A stretch of DNA of 36,320 bases from an uncultured Bacteroidales bacterium (GCA_902774275.1 CACYHN010000018.1:1-36320); one strand, 5' to 3'; shown: positions 1-7,345, counted from the stretch's first letter. A program made the numbers and translations. Notes: generated by a model from the letters alone, not told the origin.

Positions 1-225
1 AAGGAGTTTGACCTTAAGAAGCAGGAGTACTTTAACCACGTAAACGGGATGGGGCTCAGGCATCCCAGAATGATTGGCTTTGGAATAAGCAACAAACAGA
101 CTCTGGAGAGTGCCCAAGCCAATGCTGCAGGATGCATAATCGGCAGTAAGTTTGTGCAGCTGCTTGAGGAGTTTGGTGATGCTAATCAGGCATTTGATGC
201 TTTGGATGAGGCTCTGCAGAAATAA
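1..225 (+). CDS. trpA: tryptophan synthase alpha subunit, C-terminal part (5' truncated by the window)
   Basis: The reading frame is open from base 1 and ends in TAA at 223-225, giving the last 74 residues. The segment RHPRMIGFGISNK, followed by a small-residue stretch and GSKFVQLL, matches the last strands and helices of the TIM-barrel alpha subunit (GFGIS...AxGxIxGSxFV). The enzyme splits indole-3-glycerol phosphate and passes indole to TrpB in the last step of tryptophan synthesis. The active-site residues lie upstream of the window. No clear terminator follows. The next transcription unit begins about 60 bases downstream with its own promoter, so this is probably the last gene of a trp operon. 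Confidence 0.9.
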   Translation, partial: KEFDLKKQEYFNHVNGMGLRHPRMIGFGISNKQTLESAQANAAGCIIGSKFVQLLEEFGDANQAFDALDEALQK

Positions 226-256
226 AATCGTTATTTCATGTGAAAAAAGAGGGCGC

Positions 257-292
257 TTTGTGTGCTATTGTGGAAATAAAAGCGTATCTTTG
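257..292 (+). promoter_or_regulatory. Bacteroidota-type promoter for the tRNA-Arg unit
   Basis: A TTTG box at 257-260 and a TATCTTTG -7 box at 285-292 match the Bacteroidota sigma-factor consensus. The spacing of 24 bases is a little long (about 20 is usual). The predicted transcript would start near 300 and run through a long leader into the tRNA at 466. Confidence 0.55.
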
Positions 293-465
293 CACCGCTT
301 TTAAGGAAAGGTTGACTTCGTCTTCCTCACCACGCCACGACAAAGTAAGCTTGCGCTTACTTGATTCTTTTGAATCAACGTCAAAAATGAACTAGTTCCT
401 TTTTGCCGTCAATTCAAAAGAATACAAAGAAAACCAATTTTCTTTGTTCGTCTGGCTTAAAGTTC
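293..465 (+). other. hairpin-rich leader upstream of tRNA-Arg; no gene seen
   Basis: This 173-base stretch has no credible coding frame. It holds three perfect short hairpins: AAGTAAGC/GCTTACTT at 343-362, TTGATTC/GAATCAA at 361-378, and CAAAGAAAA/TTTTCTTTG at 425-446. The first two overlap by two bases at 361-362. The regular stem-loops suggest a structured 5' leader that is removed during tRNA processing. That role is inference. Confidence 0.45.
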
Positions 466-539
466 GGTTCCGTAGCTTAACTGAATAGAGCATCTGACTA
501 CGGATCAGAAGGTTCCGGGTTTGAATCCCGGCGGAATCA
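466..539 (+). tRNA. tRNA-Arg (anticodon ACG)
   Basis: A 74-base cloverleaf. The acceptor stem GGTTCCG pairs with CGGAATC (532-538) with one G-U pair. The anticodon stem TCTGA/TCAGA encloses the loop CTACGGA, giving anticodon ACG, and the T arm contains GGTTTGAATCC. The discriminator base is A539. CCA is not encoded, as is common in this phylum. The ACG anticodon is read after A34-to-I34 deamination and decodes CGU, CGC and CGA. Confidence 0.93.
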
Positions 540-585
540 CAGAAGAATAAAGGCATCGTTTTTCGATGCCTTTATTCGTTTTGTG
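538..585 (+). terminator. rho-independent terminator after tRNA-Arg
   Basis: A 14-bp perfect stem (545-558 with 564-577) encloses a T5 loop and is followed by GTTTTG. The stem can extend outward, past a single bulged G at 578, so that 538-544 pairs with 579-585. It then takes in the last two bases of the tRNA. Confidence 0.75.
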
Positions 586-643
586 CTCCCGCCGAGATAG
601 GGAACTTGCTCATTATATCGACGGGAGTACAAAAAGAATCAGC

Positions 644-672
644 ATGACAGCGTAGAGCTGGCAGGCTGTCAT
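644..672. repeat. short inverted repeat
   Basis: ATGACAGC at 644-651 and GCTGTCAT at 665-672 form an 8-bp perfect stem with a 13-base loop. It lies between the tRNA terminator and the paired palindromic repeats upstream of the histidine phosphatase gene. No gene overlaps it and its role is unknown. Confidence 0.4.
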
Positions 673-688
673 TCATCTTTGGCAATTA

Positions 689-711
689 GCATCCCTGCGG
701 GGCAGAGATGC
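689..711. repeat. palindromic intergenic repeat, copy 1
   Basis: A 23-base unit that is repeated exactly at 742-764 (24 identical bases if the preceding A is included). It folds as GCATC-C-CTGC, a GGG loop, then GCAG-A-GATGC, with one C/A mismatch. A further small palindrome, CGATTA-AAA-TAATCG (714-728), lies between the copies. The form resembles a REP-type element. Confidence 0.6.
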
Positions 712-741
712 GGCGATTAAAATAATCGGCGAATCTCGGCA

Positions 742-764
742 GCATCCCTGCGGGGCAGAGATGC
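742..764. repeat. palindromic intergenic repeat, copy 2
   Basis: Identical to the unit at 689-711 and in the same orientation, 53 bases further on. It ends 13 bases before the -33 box of the histidine phosphatase promoter. A hairpin here could therefore affect that promoter or mark the end of an upstream transcript. Confidence 0.6.
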
Positions 765-777
765 ACCAAACAGCAAG

Positions 778-809
778 TTTGGTGAATTTCGACGAAAATA
801 ATACCTTTG
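778..809 (+). promoter_or_regulatory. Bacteroidota-type promoter of the histidine phosphatase gene
   Basis: TTTG at 778-781 and TACCTTTG at 802-809, separated by exactly 20 bases, are a full consensus match. Transcription would start near 816, about 17 bases before the ATG at 833. This rules out the upstream in-frame ATG at 761 as the start. Confidence 0.75.
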
Positions 810-832
810 CAAAGCAACAAAAACCAAAGACA

Positions 833-1564
833 ATGAAGAAATTAATGCTTATGATGGCCGCTATACTCATGTGCGGCACAATGAATCTGAACGCTCAACC
901 TACCTATACAGATATAGGATTCAATGATATAGCCACTGTTTTTGCCGATGTCAAGGATAACGAGACAGTTGTCTTCCTGCTACGTCACGGAGAGCGCGGT
1001 CGTGATTACTCAAAGGCCGGACTGCTGACAGAGAACGGCAAGGCCCAGGCCCGTATGGTAGGAGAGAAGATAAAAAACGGTGAAGCCGCATTTTATGCAC
1101 ACTCTGATTATGACCGCACCAAGCAGACCTGTGAGAACATTGCCATAGGCCGTGGTGATGAGTTCGTGCATGAAGAGTGGGGCATACTTAACGGAGACTG
1201 GTACAGAAAGGACATCCCTGTACTTAAGCAGAAAGGTTGGGACAACTGGGAATCATTGTCACAATGGGCTTATGAGGGTGGCCGTGAAGAAGGTTTCTAT
1301 AATCTGGAGGAGCGTAGCAAGGAATGGCTGGATTCCCTCAAGTCACATCTGCCCGGCATGAAACGCATCAACGTGCTTGTTTCTCACGATTATATGGTCA
1401 CTCCCATGGCTATCTATACATCCGATAAGCAGGTTGACCTTCATTACTGGGTAAACCGCAAATGGATCAACTACCTGGCCGGCGTTGCCATCATAATAGA
1501 TCCCAGCGGAAACATGCGCTTCAAAACTGTACGCGGCTTAGACTCAGGCGTTTTGGCCAGATAA
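833..1564 (+). CDS. exported histidine phosphatase family protein
   Basis: The 243-residue product starts with MKKLMLMMAAILMCGTMNLNAQ, a signal peptide with a cleavage site after NA or AQ, so it should act in the periplasm. RHGERG at 51-56 holds the catalytic His52, which becomes phosphorylated in this superfamily (phosphoglycerate mutase/acid phosphatase fold). Arg95 in the DRTKQT stretch and His185 in VLVSHD complete the usual phosphate pocket. The substrate cannot be told from sequence; exported members are often broad phosphomonoesterases. The start at 833 was chosen because the promoter at 778-809 leaves no room for the ATG at 761 and because the signal peptide begins here. The gene is a single unit followed by a terminator. 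Confidence 0.88.
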   Translation: MKKLMLMMAAILMCGTMNLNAQPTYTDIGFNDIATVFADVKDNETVVFLLRHGERGRDYSKAGLLTENGKAQARMVGEKIKNGEAAFYAHSDYDRTKQTCENIAIGRGDEFVHEEWGILNGDWYRKDIPVLKQKGWDNWESLSQWAYEGGREEGFYNLEERSKEWLDSLKSHLPGMKRINVLVSHDYMVTPMAIYTSDKQVDLHYWVNRKWINYLAGVAIIIDPSGNMRFKTVRGLDSGVLAR

Positions 1565-1611
1565 CAGACCAAGTCCATAAGGATAAACAGTAGAATAGAG
1601 CGACAACAAAA

Positions 1612-1659
1612 AAGGCCCACACTCCCGTGTAAGCCTTCTTTGCGAATCCTTTCGGATTC
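1612..1659 (+). terminator. terminator region after the histidine phosphatase gene
   Basis: Two hairpins in tandem. The first has the stem AAGGC/GCCTT (1612-1616 with 1633-1637) plus the inner stem ACAC/GTGT around TCCC. The second is GAATCC/GGATTC (1644-1659) around TTTC, followed by TTGTCCTTTT. An A-run before the first hairpin means it could also stop minus-strand transcripts. Confidence 0.6.
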
Positions 1660-1698
1660 TTGTCCTTTTCCAATAATTAAAATCCTTGTTTGCACTGA

Positions 1699-1729
1699 CA
1701 AAGATAGTGCAAGCCGAGAGAAAAACAAA
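1699..1729 (-). promoter_or_regulatory. minus-strand promoter inside repeat copy 1
   Basis: Read on the minus strand, TTTG (1729-1726) is followed after 19 bases by TATCTTTG (1706-1699), a full match to the Bacteroidota promoter consensus. Downstream there is no minus-strand gene, only the antisense of the histidine phosphatase gene. The bidirectional hairpins at 1612-1659 may stop the transcript first. Confidence 0.5.
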
Positions 1730-1774
1730 ATAAGTTTACTTATTTTTTCTTCCGAGGCGAAGCCTATCTTGGAC
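1705..1774. repeat. tandem intergenic repeat, copy 1
   Basis: The 70-base unit begins TAGTGCAAGCCGAGAG, has an A/T-rich self-complementary centre (AATAAG...CTTATT) and ends CCGAGGCGAAGCCTATCTTG plus GAC. AAGATAG at 1701-1707 and CTATCTT at 1764-1770 form terminal inverted arms. A diverged second copy follows 12 bases later. The second half matches a sequence type I remember as common between genes in Bacteroides and relatives; I cannot check that here. Confidence 0.6.
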
Positions 1775-1786
1775 CATAGGTCAAAG

Positions 1787-1849
1787 TAGTGCAAGCCGAG
1801 AGAAAAAATAGTTTACTCTTTTTTTTCCGAGGCGCAGCCTATCTTGGAC
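1787..1849. repeat. tandem intergenic repeat, copy 2
   Basis: Same unit and orientation as 1705-1774, with the identical opening TAGTGCAAGCCGAGAG and a near-identical end (CCGAGGCGCAGCCTATCTTG plus GAC). The centre is shorter and less symmetric. The minus-strand -7 box is shortened by one base to TACTTTG, so this copy is probably a weaker promoter or none. Confidence 0.6.
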
Positions 1850-1850
1850 A

Positions 1851-1883
1851 AAAAAAGAATGAGTAGCTATCACAGCCACTCAT
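1851..1883 (-). terminator. terminator of the AMP-forming ligase gene
   Basis: On the minus strand, ATGAGT-G-GCT pairs with AGC-T-ACTCAT (1883-1874 with 1868-1859) around a 5-base loop and is followed by TCTTTTTTTG. It lies 112 bases after the ligase stop codon. Confidence 0.65.
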
Positions 1884-1994
1884 GCTCCCGAAAAATAGAT
1901 GAACCGATTATACGGAACAACCTAATCTTCTCTCCTTGTTTGCGTTGGCAAATGTACAACAAATATCCAAGGAGACAAATATTTTAGCATTATT

Positions 1995-3644
1995 TTATTT
2001 ATATAGGAATCTGCGAATAGACATTTTTGGAGTCTTCTCAAACGGAACAGCCTGAACCTCCACCTTGGCAATCTGGCTATACACTGGTAATTTGCGGTTT
2101 GATGCCAAACGGATGTTCTCAGGTATGGCATCCTTAGCTTCCGGATCAAGCAGAGCCTTGGCAATGGACTGCTCATCAAGATAGACCAGAGCGACCAATT
2201 TACCTCCACGATCCACCACGACAGACTCAATTACATAATCCTGATTATTTACAACAGCTTCAATCTCCTCAGGATATATATTCTGGCCAGAGGGCCCCAA
2301 AATCATATTCTTGGAGCGTCCACGAATGAATATATTACCGTCAGCGTCCATGATACCCAGATCACCGGTCTTGAGCCAACCATCCTCCGTAAAGGCATTG
2401 GCTGTCGCTTCCGGATTGTTATAATAACCGATGGTGATGTTCTCACCGCGGGCCTGAATCTCACCGACAATATTCTGAGGATCCTCTGAATCAATACGTA
2501 CTTGAGCCACATCGACAGGCTTGCCGCAAGAACCGGGCACATATTTTGTCCAGTGCTCATAAGCCAACAGAGGGCATGCTTCAGTCATTCCATAACCAAC
2601 CAGGTATGGGAACTTGATCTTCTTGAATATGCGCTCCACCTCAGGATTGAGGGCGGCGCCTCCCATGATAAACTCCTCACAGTTACCACCGAAAGCAGTT
2701 ATAAGTCCATCCTTTATCTTCTTATAAATAATAGAGTTAAGACCTGGCACCTTAAGTGCAAACCTAATGGCCGGTTTATCTATCATGGGCTTGATCTTAG
2801 ACTTGTATATCTTCTCCATCACCAGCGGTACGGTAATGAGCAGATAGGGCTTGACATCAGCAAAGGCTTTCATGAGCGCAGCTGGAGTGGGGGCCTTGCC
2901 CAGCCAATAGATGGATGTACCGTTGCAAAGCGGATAGAGGAACTCTATAACAAGTCCGTACATATGAGCCATTGGGAGCATGGAGACCATCTTGTCACCT
3001 GCGGGCACATGACGCTGACTGAAATCCACATTGGCGGCAAAGTTACGGTATGTGAGCATGACGCCCTTAGGATCACCGGTGGAGCCTGACGTGTAGTTGA
3101 TGGTAGAAAGATTATCCCAGTTATCGGTGGGATAGACTACATCATCAGGGCCAAATCCGTTTGGATATTTCTTGTCAAACAGTTCATCAAGATGCTTGAA
3201 CGCATATTCTATCTTGTCATCCTTGCAGAAAAGCAGCTGAAGGGTATTTACGTCTATTACTGCACGAATCTGTGGCATTAATTCCGGATCCATCTTGGAC
3301 CATTTCTCAATATCGGTAAAGAGAGCGATACTGCCGGAGTGGTTAACCAATCCCACTACGCTATCCGGCTTGAAATCTGCCAAGATGGGAACTATAACCG
3401 TCTCATAAGTGTTTACAGCCAGATAGGCAAAACCCCAGCGTGCACCGTTCTGGGCACAGAGTGCGATGCGCTCACCTTTCTTAATGCCTGCATACTCAAA
3501 AACTATATGAAAACGGGCGATGGAACGTGCCATCTGAGCATATGTGAATGACTCACCTCCGATGTTATTCAATGCGGGTTTATCCCAATATTTGCGGGTT
3601 GCGGCCTGGAGCCTTTCAAGATAATGTGGATATTTTTCCATCAT
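1995..3644 (-). CDS. AMP-forming acyl-CoA ligase (long-chain fatty acid-CoA ligase type)
   Basis: The 549-residue product belongs to the ANL adenylate-forming family. It shows YTSGSTGDPKG at about 184-194 (phosphate-binding loop), a YGMTEACPL motif, GWLKTGDLG, the hinge region RGRSKNMILGPSGQNIYPEEIE and the C-terminal KTPKMSIRRFL with the catalytic lysine. It activates a carboxylic acid, most likely a fatty acid, to an acyl-adenylate and then the CoA thioester; the exact substrate is not visible. There is no signal peptide, so it is cytosolic. I chose the ATG at 3644 (MMEKYPHYLE): it lies 4 bases after AAAGGAC, and upstream codons are AT-rich and overlap the probable promoter. The gene stands alone and diverges from the AraC-type regulator at 3747, which may control it. 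Confidence 0.88.
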   Translation of the reverse strand: MMEKYPHYLERLQAATRKYWDKPALNNIGGESFTYAQMARSIARFHIVFEYAGIKKGERIALCAQNGARWGFAYLAVNTYETVIVPILADFKPDSVVGLVNHSGSIALFTDIEKWSKMDPELMPQIRAVIDVNTLQLLFCKDDKIEYAFKHLDELFDKKYPNGFGPDDVVYPTDNWDNLSTINYTSGSTGDPKGVMLTYRNFAANVDFSQRHVPAGDKMVSMLPMAHMYGLVIEFLYPLCNGTSIYWLGKAPTPAALMKAFADVKPYLLITVPLVMEKIYKSKIKPMIDKPAIRFALKVPGLNSIIYKKIKDGLITAFGGNCEEFIMGGAALNPEVERIFKKIKFPYLVGYGMTEACPLLAYEHWTKYVPGSCGKPVDVAQVRIDSEDPQNIVGEIQARGENITIGYYNNPEATANAFTEDGWLKTGDLGIMDADGNIFIRGRSKNMILGPSGQNIYPEEIEAVVNNQDYVIESVVVDRGGKLVALVYLDEQSIAKALLDPEAKDAIPENIRLASNRKLPVYSQIAKVEVQAVPFEKTPKMSIRRFLYK

Positions 3645-3668
3645 AATGTCCTTTAGAATGTTATAGCG

Positions 3669-3676
3669 CAAATTTA
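3669..3676 (-). promoter_or_regulatory. -7 box for the AMP-forming ligase gene
   Basis: TAAATTTG on the minus strand fits TAnnTTTG and lies 24 bases upstream of the ATG at 3644. No clear TTG box lies about 20 bases further up, so the call rests on one box. Confidence 0.4.
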
Positions 3677-3746
3677 TCATTTTTGGACAACATAAATACT
3701 TTTTTTTGTAATTTCGTGAATTGGGAAATATCAACAACAATAATAT

Positions 3747-4946
3747 ATGAGCAACATACCGGTACATCTTCTATACACGTTACTTGGTGTATTCAGTTTT
3801 GTATGTGCACTCTCAATAGCGCTTTTCAAACAGAAAAAGAATAAATGTCACTGGCTTCTTGTAGCCATCCAGATAGTTTGGAGTACGCGTATGCTGGTAT
3901 ATTCACAGCTGTTCAACCCTGACAAATGCCATATGGTGTGGACATGGCCTGTATATATCATAGTAAGCATGGCATATGCTCCGTTGTTTTACCTGTTTAC
4001 CATTGAACTGGCCAACCTTAAAGGAATAACCCTTAAGGATTCTGTCGTATTTATTCCAATGGTAACCATCACGGCACTTTTCCTGATAGTATATCTGGGA
4101 GCAAGCCATGATTCTCTGCAGAGGATACACAATAGCGTCATACTGAATGAATCCAGCCTTCTGAACAATGACACTAAGCTCACCATAATGGGGTACACAT
4201 GTTATCACATGGCCAGGACTGTGGCATTCTGGTTTGAGGCAGGAGTGTTGTTATGGTGCTGCTGGTTCCTGTATAAATATGAGGATACAGTAAATGATTA
4301 TTTCTCATCCAATAGTGGCCGATCAGTCACACAAGCCAGGACGATATCTATACTTACGGCGATAGGTGCACTGGTGGTATTGCTCAGAGAGGCTTCACCT
4401 GATTACCAGCAAAGCGTGAACCTTAACAAGCTGGTTCTTATTTTCATCACTTTCTTTTACCAGTTTGCACTCACGTTGCTGGCTTTCAGCATCGACTATA
4501 GTGCAGTGGATATCAGGCAAATACTTGAGAAAGGTGATTCCGGCAAACAGGCCAAGGGAGCCGTTTATCTGGAGAATCGTCAGGAGCTTACCATAACCAA
4601 CTGCTGGAAGAACCTGGAACGGCTCATGAATGAGGAGAAGGTTTTCCTTGAGCCTGACCTGAACCTGATAGACCTGGCTCAGAGACTGGGCACAAACCGC
4701 ACCTACCTTTCACTTGCCGTAAGGCAGTTCAGCGGTAAATCATTCTCTGATTATGTGAACAATGCCAGGATTGAATATGCCCAGGAACTGCTTCTCAAGG
4801 GAGAGTCATCAAAGAATGTGGAATACTCATGCGGTTATATTAGCAGTTCTACCTTTTACAGGCAATTCCAAAAAGTGACAGGAACATCACCTTCCTTATG
4901 GCTTAAGGGAAAGAGGGAGGAGGCACAAGCCAGCCAGGAAATCTAA
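3747..4946 (+). CDS. membrane-anchored AraC-family transcriptional regulator
   Basis: The 399-residue protein has two halves. Residues 1 to about 255 form roughly seven hydrophobic segments (starting LLYTLLGVFSFVCALSIALF). Residues from about 290 to 395 form an AraC/XylS DNA-binding domain with two helix-turn-helix units: LNLIDLAQRLGTNRTYLSLAV, the linker RIEYAQELLLKGE, then YISSSTFYRQFQKVTGTSP. Such proteins are thought to sense a signal at or in the inner membrane and bind DNA from there. It is divergent from the AMP-forming ligase gene (102 bases between starts), its most likely target besides itself. It converges on the patatin gene with only 2 bases between stop codons. The signal is unknown. 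Confidence 0.85.
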   Translation: MSNIPVHLLYTLLGVFSFVCALSIALFKQKKNKCHWLLVAIQIVWSTRMLVYSQLFNPDKCHMVWTWPVYIIVSMAYAPLFYLFTIELANLKGITLKDSVVFIPMVTITALFLIVYLGASHDSLQRIHNSVILNESSLLNNDTKLTIMGYTCYHMARTVAFWFEAGVLLWCCWFLYKYEDTVNDYFSSNSGRSVTQARTISILTAIGALVVLLREASPDYQQSVNLNKLVLIFITFFYQFALTLLAFSIDYSAVDIRQILEKGDSGKQAKGAVYLENRQELTITNCWKNLERLMNEEKVFLEPDLNLIDLAQRLGTNRTYLSLAVRQFSGKSFSDYVNNARIEYAQELLLKGESSKNVEYSCGYISSSTFYRQFQKVTGTSPSLWLKGKREEAQASQEI

Positions 4947-4948
4947 CG

Positions 4949-7258
4949 TTATTCAAGGAACCACTCGTTTGGCATAAGGATACCAAGAGTGATGCCAAAC
5001 ATATAGGGATTGCTATTGGATGTGGACAGATCCACAAATGCATTGAATGAGATTTTCTGGTATTGCGCCACAAAATTCAGTTCACCCATAAGCTGTGTAC
5101 CGGACAAGAGTTTACCGAAAACAGCTTCACCGTCAACAACCTTTATGGGACGTATAGGCTGGAACCAATAGGCCTCTGAGCGAATATGGAAGACGTTGTT
5201 TATCACCCATATGGGCTTTATTCCTGCTGCAAGATAGGCATTGGCGGCAAAATCAGGATCAAACTGGAACTGGCTGTTTACTGTAGGCCTGAAATGACCG
5301 GCCTGCATCATGGTAGCCTGATAATTGGCAGAGAAGTTTCTTGATGAGTAGAATGCTTCCAGCAATGTTCCCAATGAGAAATGGTTTGACATCCTTATGT
5401 ATTGCTCCAGATTGGCTTTAAGTTGGAGCCATGAACGGTCAGCAGAATGGTTATCAACACTTTCATTCATGGGCTTGAAGAGGTCATTCTCCGTTCCTAT
5501 GAATGCGCGGATAGTAGCAGATTGACCGCTTGTGGGATACTGGATGGAATTTAATGTATTGCCTGTGAATGTGACAGAGCCGCCCAACATGTTATGCCGG
5601 CTACAGTCATACTTGAAGTTCCTGAGGTCAACATTGCTTGACTGTGAATAGAAATCATTATGCTGAGCCAATCCGAATGAGAAAACGGCCTTATAGTTAT
5701 TCAGGAAAGGACGTGATATCTTGAACTTTACAAAATACTCCTCAGCCTTGTTTAACGCCGGCATGAACTTATCAGAAGAGAAAATAAATGCTTCTGAACG
5801 GAAATAGTTCATGTCGTTATATGCAAGTTGAATGGAGAATGACATGGGAATCTGGGTGGCCATGTCTATACGGGTGAGTAATTGCGCGTTATTGTATGAT
5901 CTTCCCAACTGTCCCTCAAGCAGATATGACTCTGATGCGTCACCTATATGGTTATATGAGACTGACCCGTACAGCTGGCTTGAAACGGAGGTAGAGAGTC
6001 CGCCGCCAAGACTGAATGTAGGATGATCATCAAGCTTGACGTTTAGGTTTAGCTTGAATGTAGAATCTGATTCAGAATAATCGGTACCTGGAATAATCTC
6101 ACTTATGGCATCATCAGAAAGAAGTTTGAAATAACCTGATTTGAAATCCTCAAAATCAAAAGAGCCGTCAGTAGCCTTAAGCTCTTTCTGAATGTAGCGT
6201 TTCTGCGCACGGTTTACGCCGTTTACATCAACCTCATTGAACACCAACTCAGGAATCTTTTTCTTGAACTCCTTGCGACGGTTTTGAATTTGAATGGTAT
6301 CTACACGGACCGTTACCCTTGACTTGATGGAATCCATAAGTTGCATTGTGTTTCTGTATCCCAATTCTGATACTTCATCAATCTTCTGGAAATCAAGCAA
6401 TCCTACACTGCTCAGATTGAATTCCACTTTTACGCCCAACTTGGGGTCAAGACTGTAGTCACTCTTCTGTACTATCATGCTACGCACCTGGCCCATGAGG
6501 TCATAATCATCAGGGATTTCCACCACAGGCTCTCCGGGGGCAACTGCTACGACACTTCCTACAATAAAATCCGGATTGAAATCCCGGACCATAACATCTA
6601 CAGGAAAGTTATCATAAATGCCTCCGTCATAGGCAATTATGGAATCAATCCTGATGGGGCGGAATACAAACGGGAATGACATTGATGCGCGTACTGCATC
6701 ACCTAAATCGCCCTTGGAAAGCACGATGGAGTTCTTGTTGAATACATCCGATGCCACCGCACGGAACGGCACCAGCAGATTGTTGAAATCCTTCTCACAT
6801 GCGGCCGACGCACCGGCAAAAACATCGACGAAGGCCAGATTCATCTGCAGCGGATCAACCACGCTGTTTACCATAGGCCGGATAACAGTCATGGAATCCT
6901 TGATGGCAATCTGGGCTGAAAGGAATGAGGGAGTAGGAGGATTCTGCTTGAAATAGAACTGATAATCCATGTCCTTGGTACCCAGGTACCATTTGGTAAA
7001 TTCATCAGAACGTATAAGAGCCTCCATCTCATCAGGAGAATAACCCATGGCATAAAGTGAACCTATAACAGCTCCCATGGATGTACCTGCTACATAATCA
7101 ATCGGTATCCCGTTTTCTTCAAGAGCACGTATCACACCGATATGAGCCATACCTTTGGCTCCACCACCGCTCAGAACCAGACCCACCTTTTGGGCGCTGG
7201 CAGAAAAAGACAGCGACAGCAATGTGATTATCAACGATATGCAAGCCCTTTTAAACAT
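4949..7258 (-). CDS. patatin-like phospholipase fused to POTRA-like and outer-membrane barrel domains
   Basis: The 769-residue protein starts with a signal peptide (cleavage after SASAQ). Residues about 24-300 are a patatin hydrolase: oxyanion loop GGGAKG at 31-36, nucleophile Ser60 in GTSMG, and Asp211 in DGG forming the catalytic dyad. A segment beginning near KKKIPELVFNEVDVNGV resembles a POTRA domain. The last ~340 residues show alternating beta-strand patterns of an Omp85/BamA-like barrel, ending in FGITLGILMPNEWFLE. This domain order is that of PlpD-type (type Vd) autotransporters, so the lipase is probably shown at or released from the outer membrane. All catalytic residues are present. 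It is a single gene; its 3' end nearly meets the AraC-type gene, with no room for a terminator. Confidence 0.88.
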   Translation of the reverse strand: MFKRACISLIITLLSLSFSASAQKVGLVLSGGGAKGMAHIGVIRALEENGIPIDYVAGTSMGAVIGSLYAMGYSPDEMEALIRSDEFTKWYLGTKDMDYQFYFKQNPPTPSFLSAQIAIKDSMTVIRPMVNSVVDPLQMNLAFVDVFAGASAACEKDFNNLLVPFRAVASDVFNKNSIVLSKGDLGDAVRASMSFPFVFRPIRIDSIIAYDGGIYDNFPVDVMVRDFNPDFIVGSVVAVAPGEPVVEIPDDYDLMGQVRSMIVQKSDYSLDPKLGVKVEFNLSSVGLLDFQKIDEVSELGYRNTMQLMDSIKSRVTVRVDTIQIQNRRKEFKKKIPELVFNEVDVNGVNRAQKRYIQKELKATDGSFDFEDFKSGYFKLLSDDAISEIIPGTDYSESDSTFKLNLNVKLDDHPTFSLGGGLSTSVSSQLYGSVSYNHIGDASESYLLEGQLGRSYNNAQLLTRIDMATQIPMSFSIQLAYNDMNYFRSEAFIFSSDKFMPALNKAEEYFVKFKISRPFLNNYKAVFSFGLAQHNDFYSQSSNVDLRNFKYDCSRHNMLGGSVTFTGNTLNSIQYPTSGQSATIRAFIGTENDLFKPMNESVDNHSADRSWLQLKANLEQYIRMSNHFSLGTLLEAFYSSRNFSANYQATMMQAGHFRPTVNSQFQFDPDFAANAYLAAGIKPIWVINNVFHIRSEAYWFQPIRPIKVVDGEAVFGKLLSGTQLMGELNFVAQYQKISFNAFVDLSTSNSNPYMFGITLGILMPNEWFLE

Positions 7259-7278
7259 AAGTGTGATTTGCTCTTTTG

Positions 7279-7286
7279 CAAATATA
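7279..7286 (-). promoter_or_regulatory. -7 box for the patatin-barrel gene
   Basis: TATATTTG on the minus strand, 20 bases before the ATG at 7258, fits TAnnTTTG. No -33 TTG is seen. It lies directly after the T-run of the htpG terminator, so the two units are well separated. Confidence 0.45.
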
Positions 7287-7288
7287 TC

Positions 7289-7319
7289 AAAAAAAAGGCA
7301 CTGATGAACTCTCAGTGCC
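7289..7319 (-). terminator. rho-independent terminator of htpG
   Basis: GGCACTGA (7297-7304) pairs perfectly with TCAGTGCC (7312-7319) around a 7-base loop. On the minus strand it is followed by eight T residues (7296-7289). Confidence 0.85.
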
Positions 7320-7345
7320 CTTTTTCATATAAAATGAGTATAAAA

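Noticed and set aside
761-832. N-terminal extension of the histidine phosphatase from the ATG at 761
   Set aside because: It crosses the promoter at 778-809 and would bury the signal peptide.
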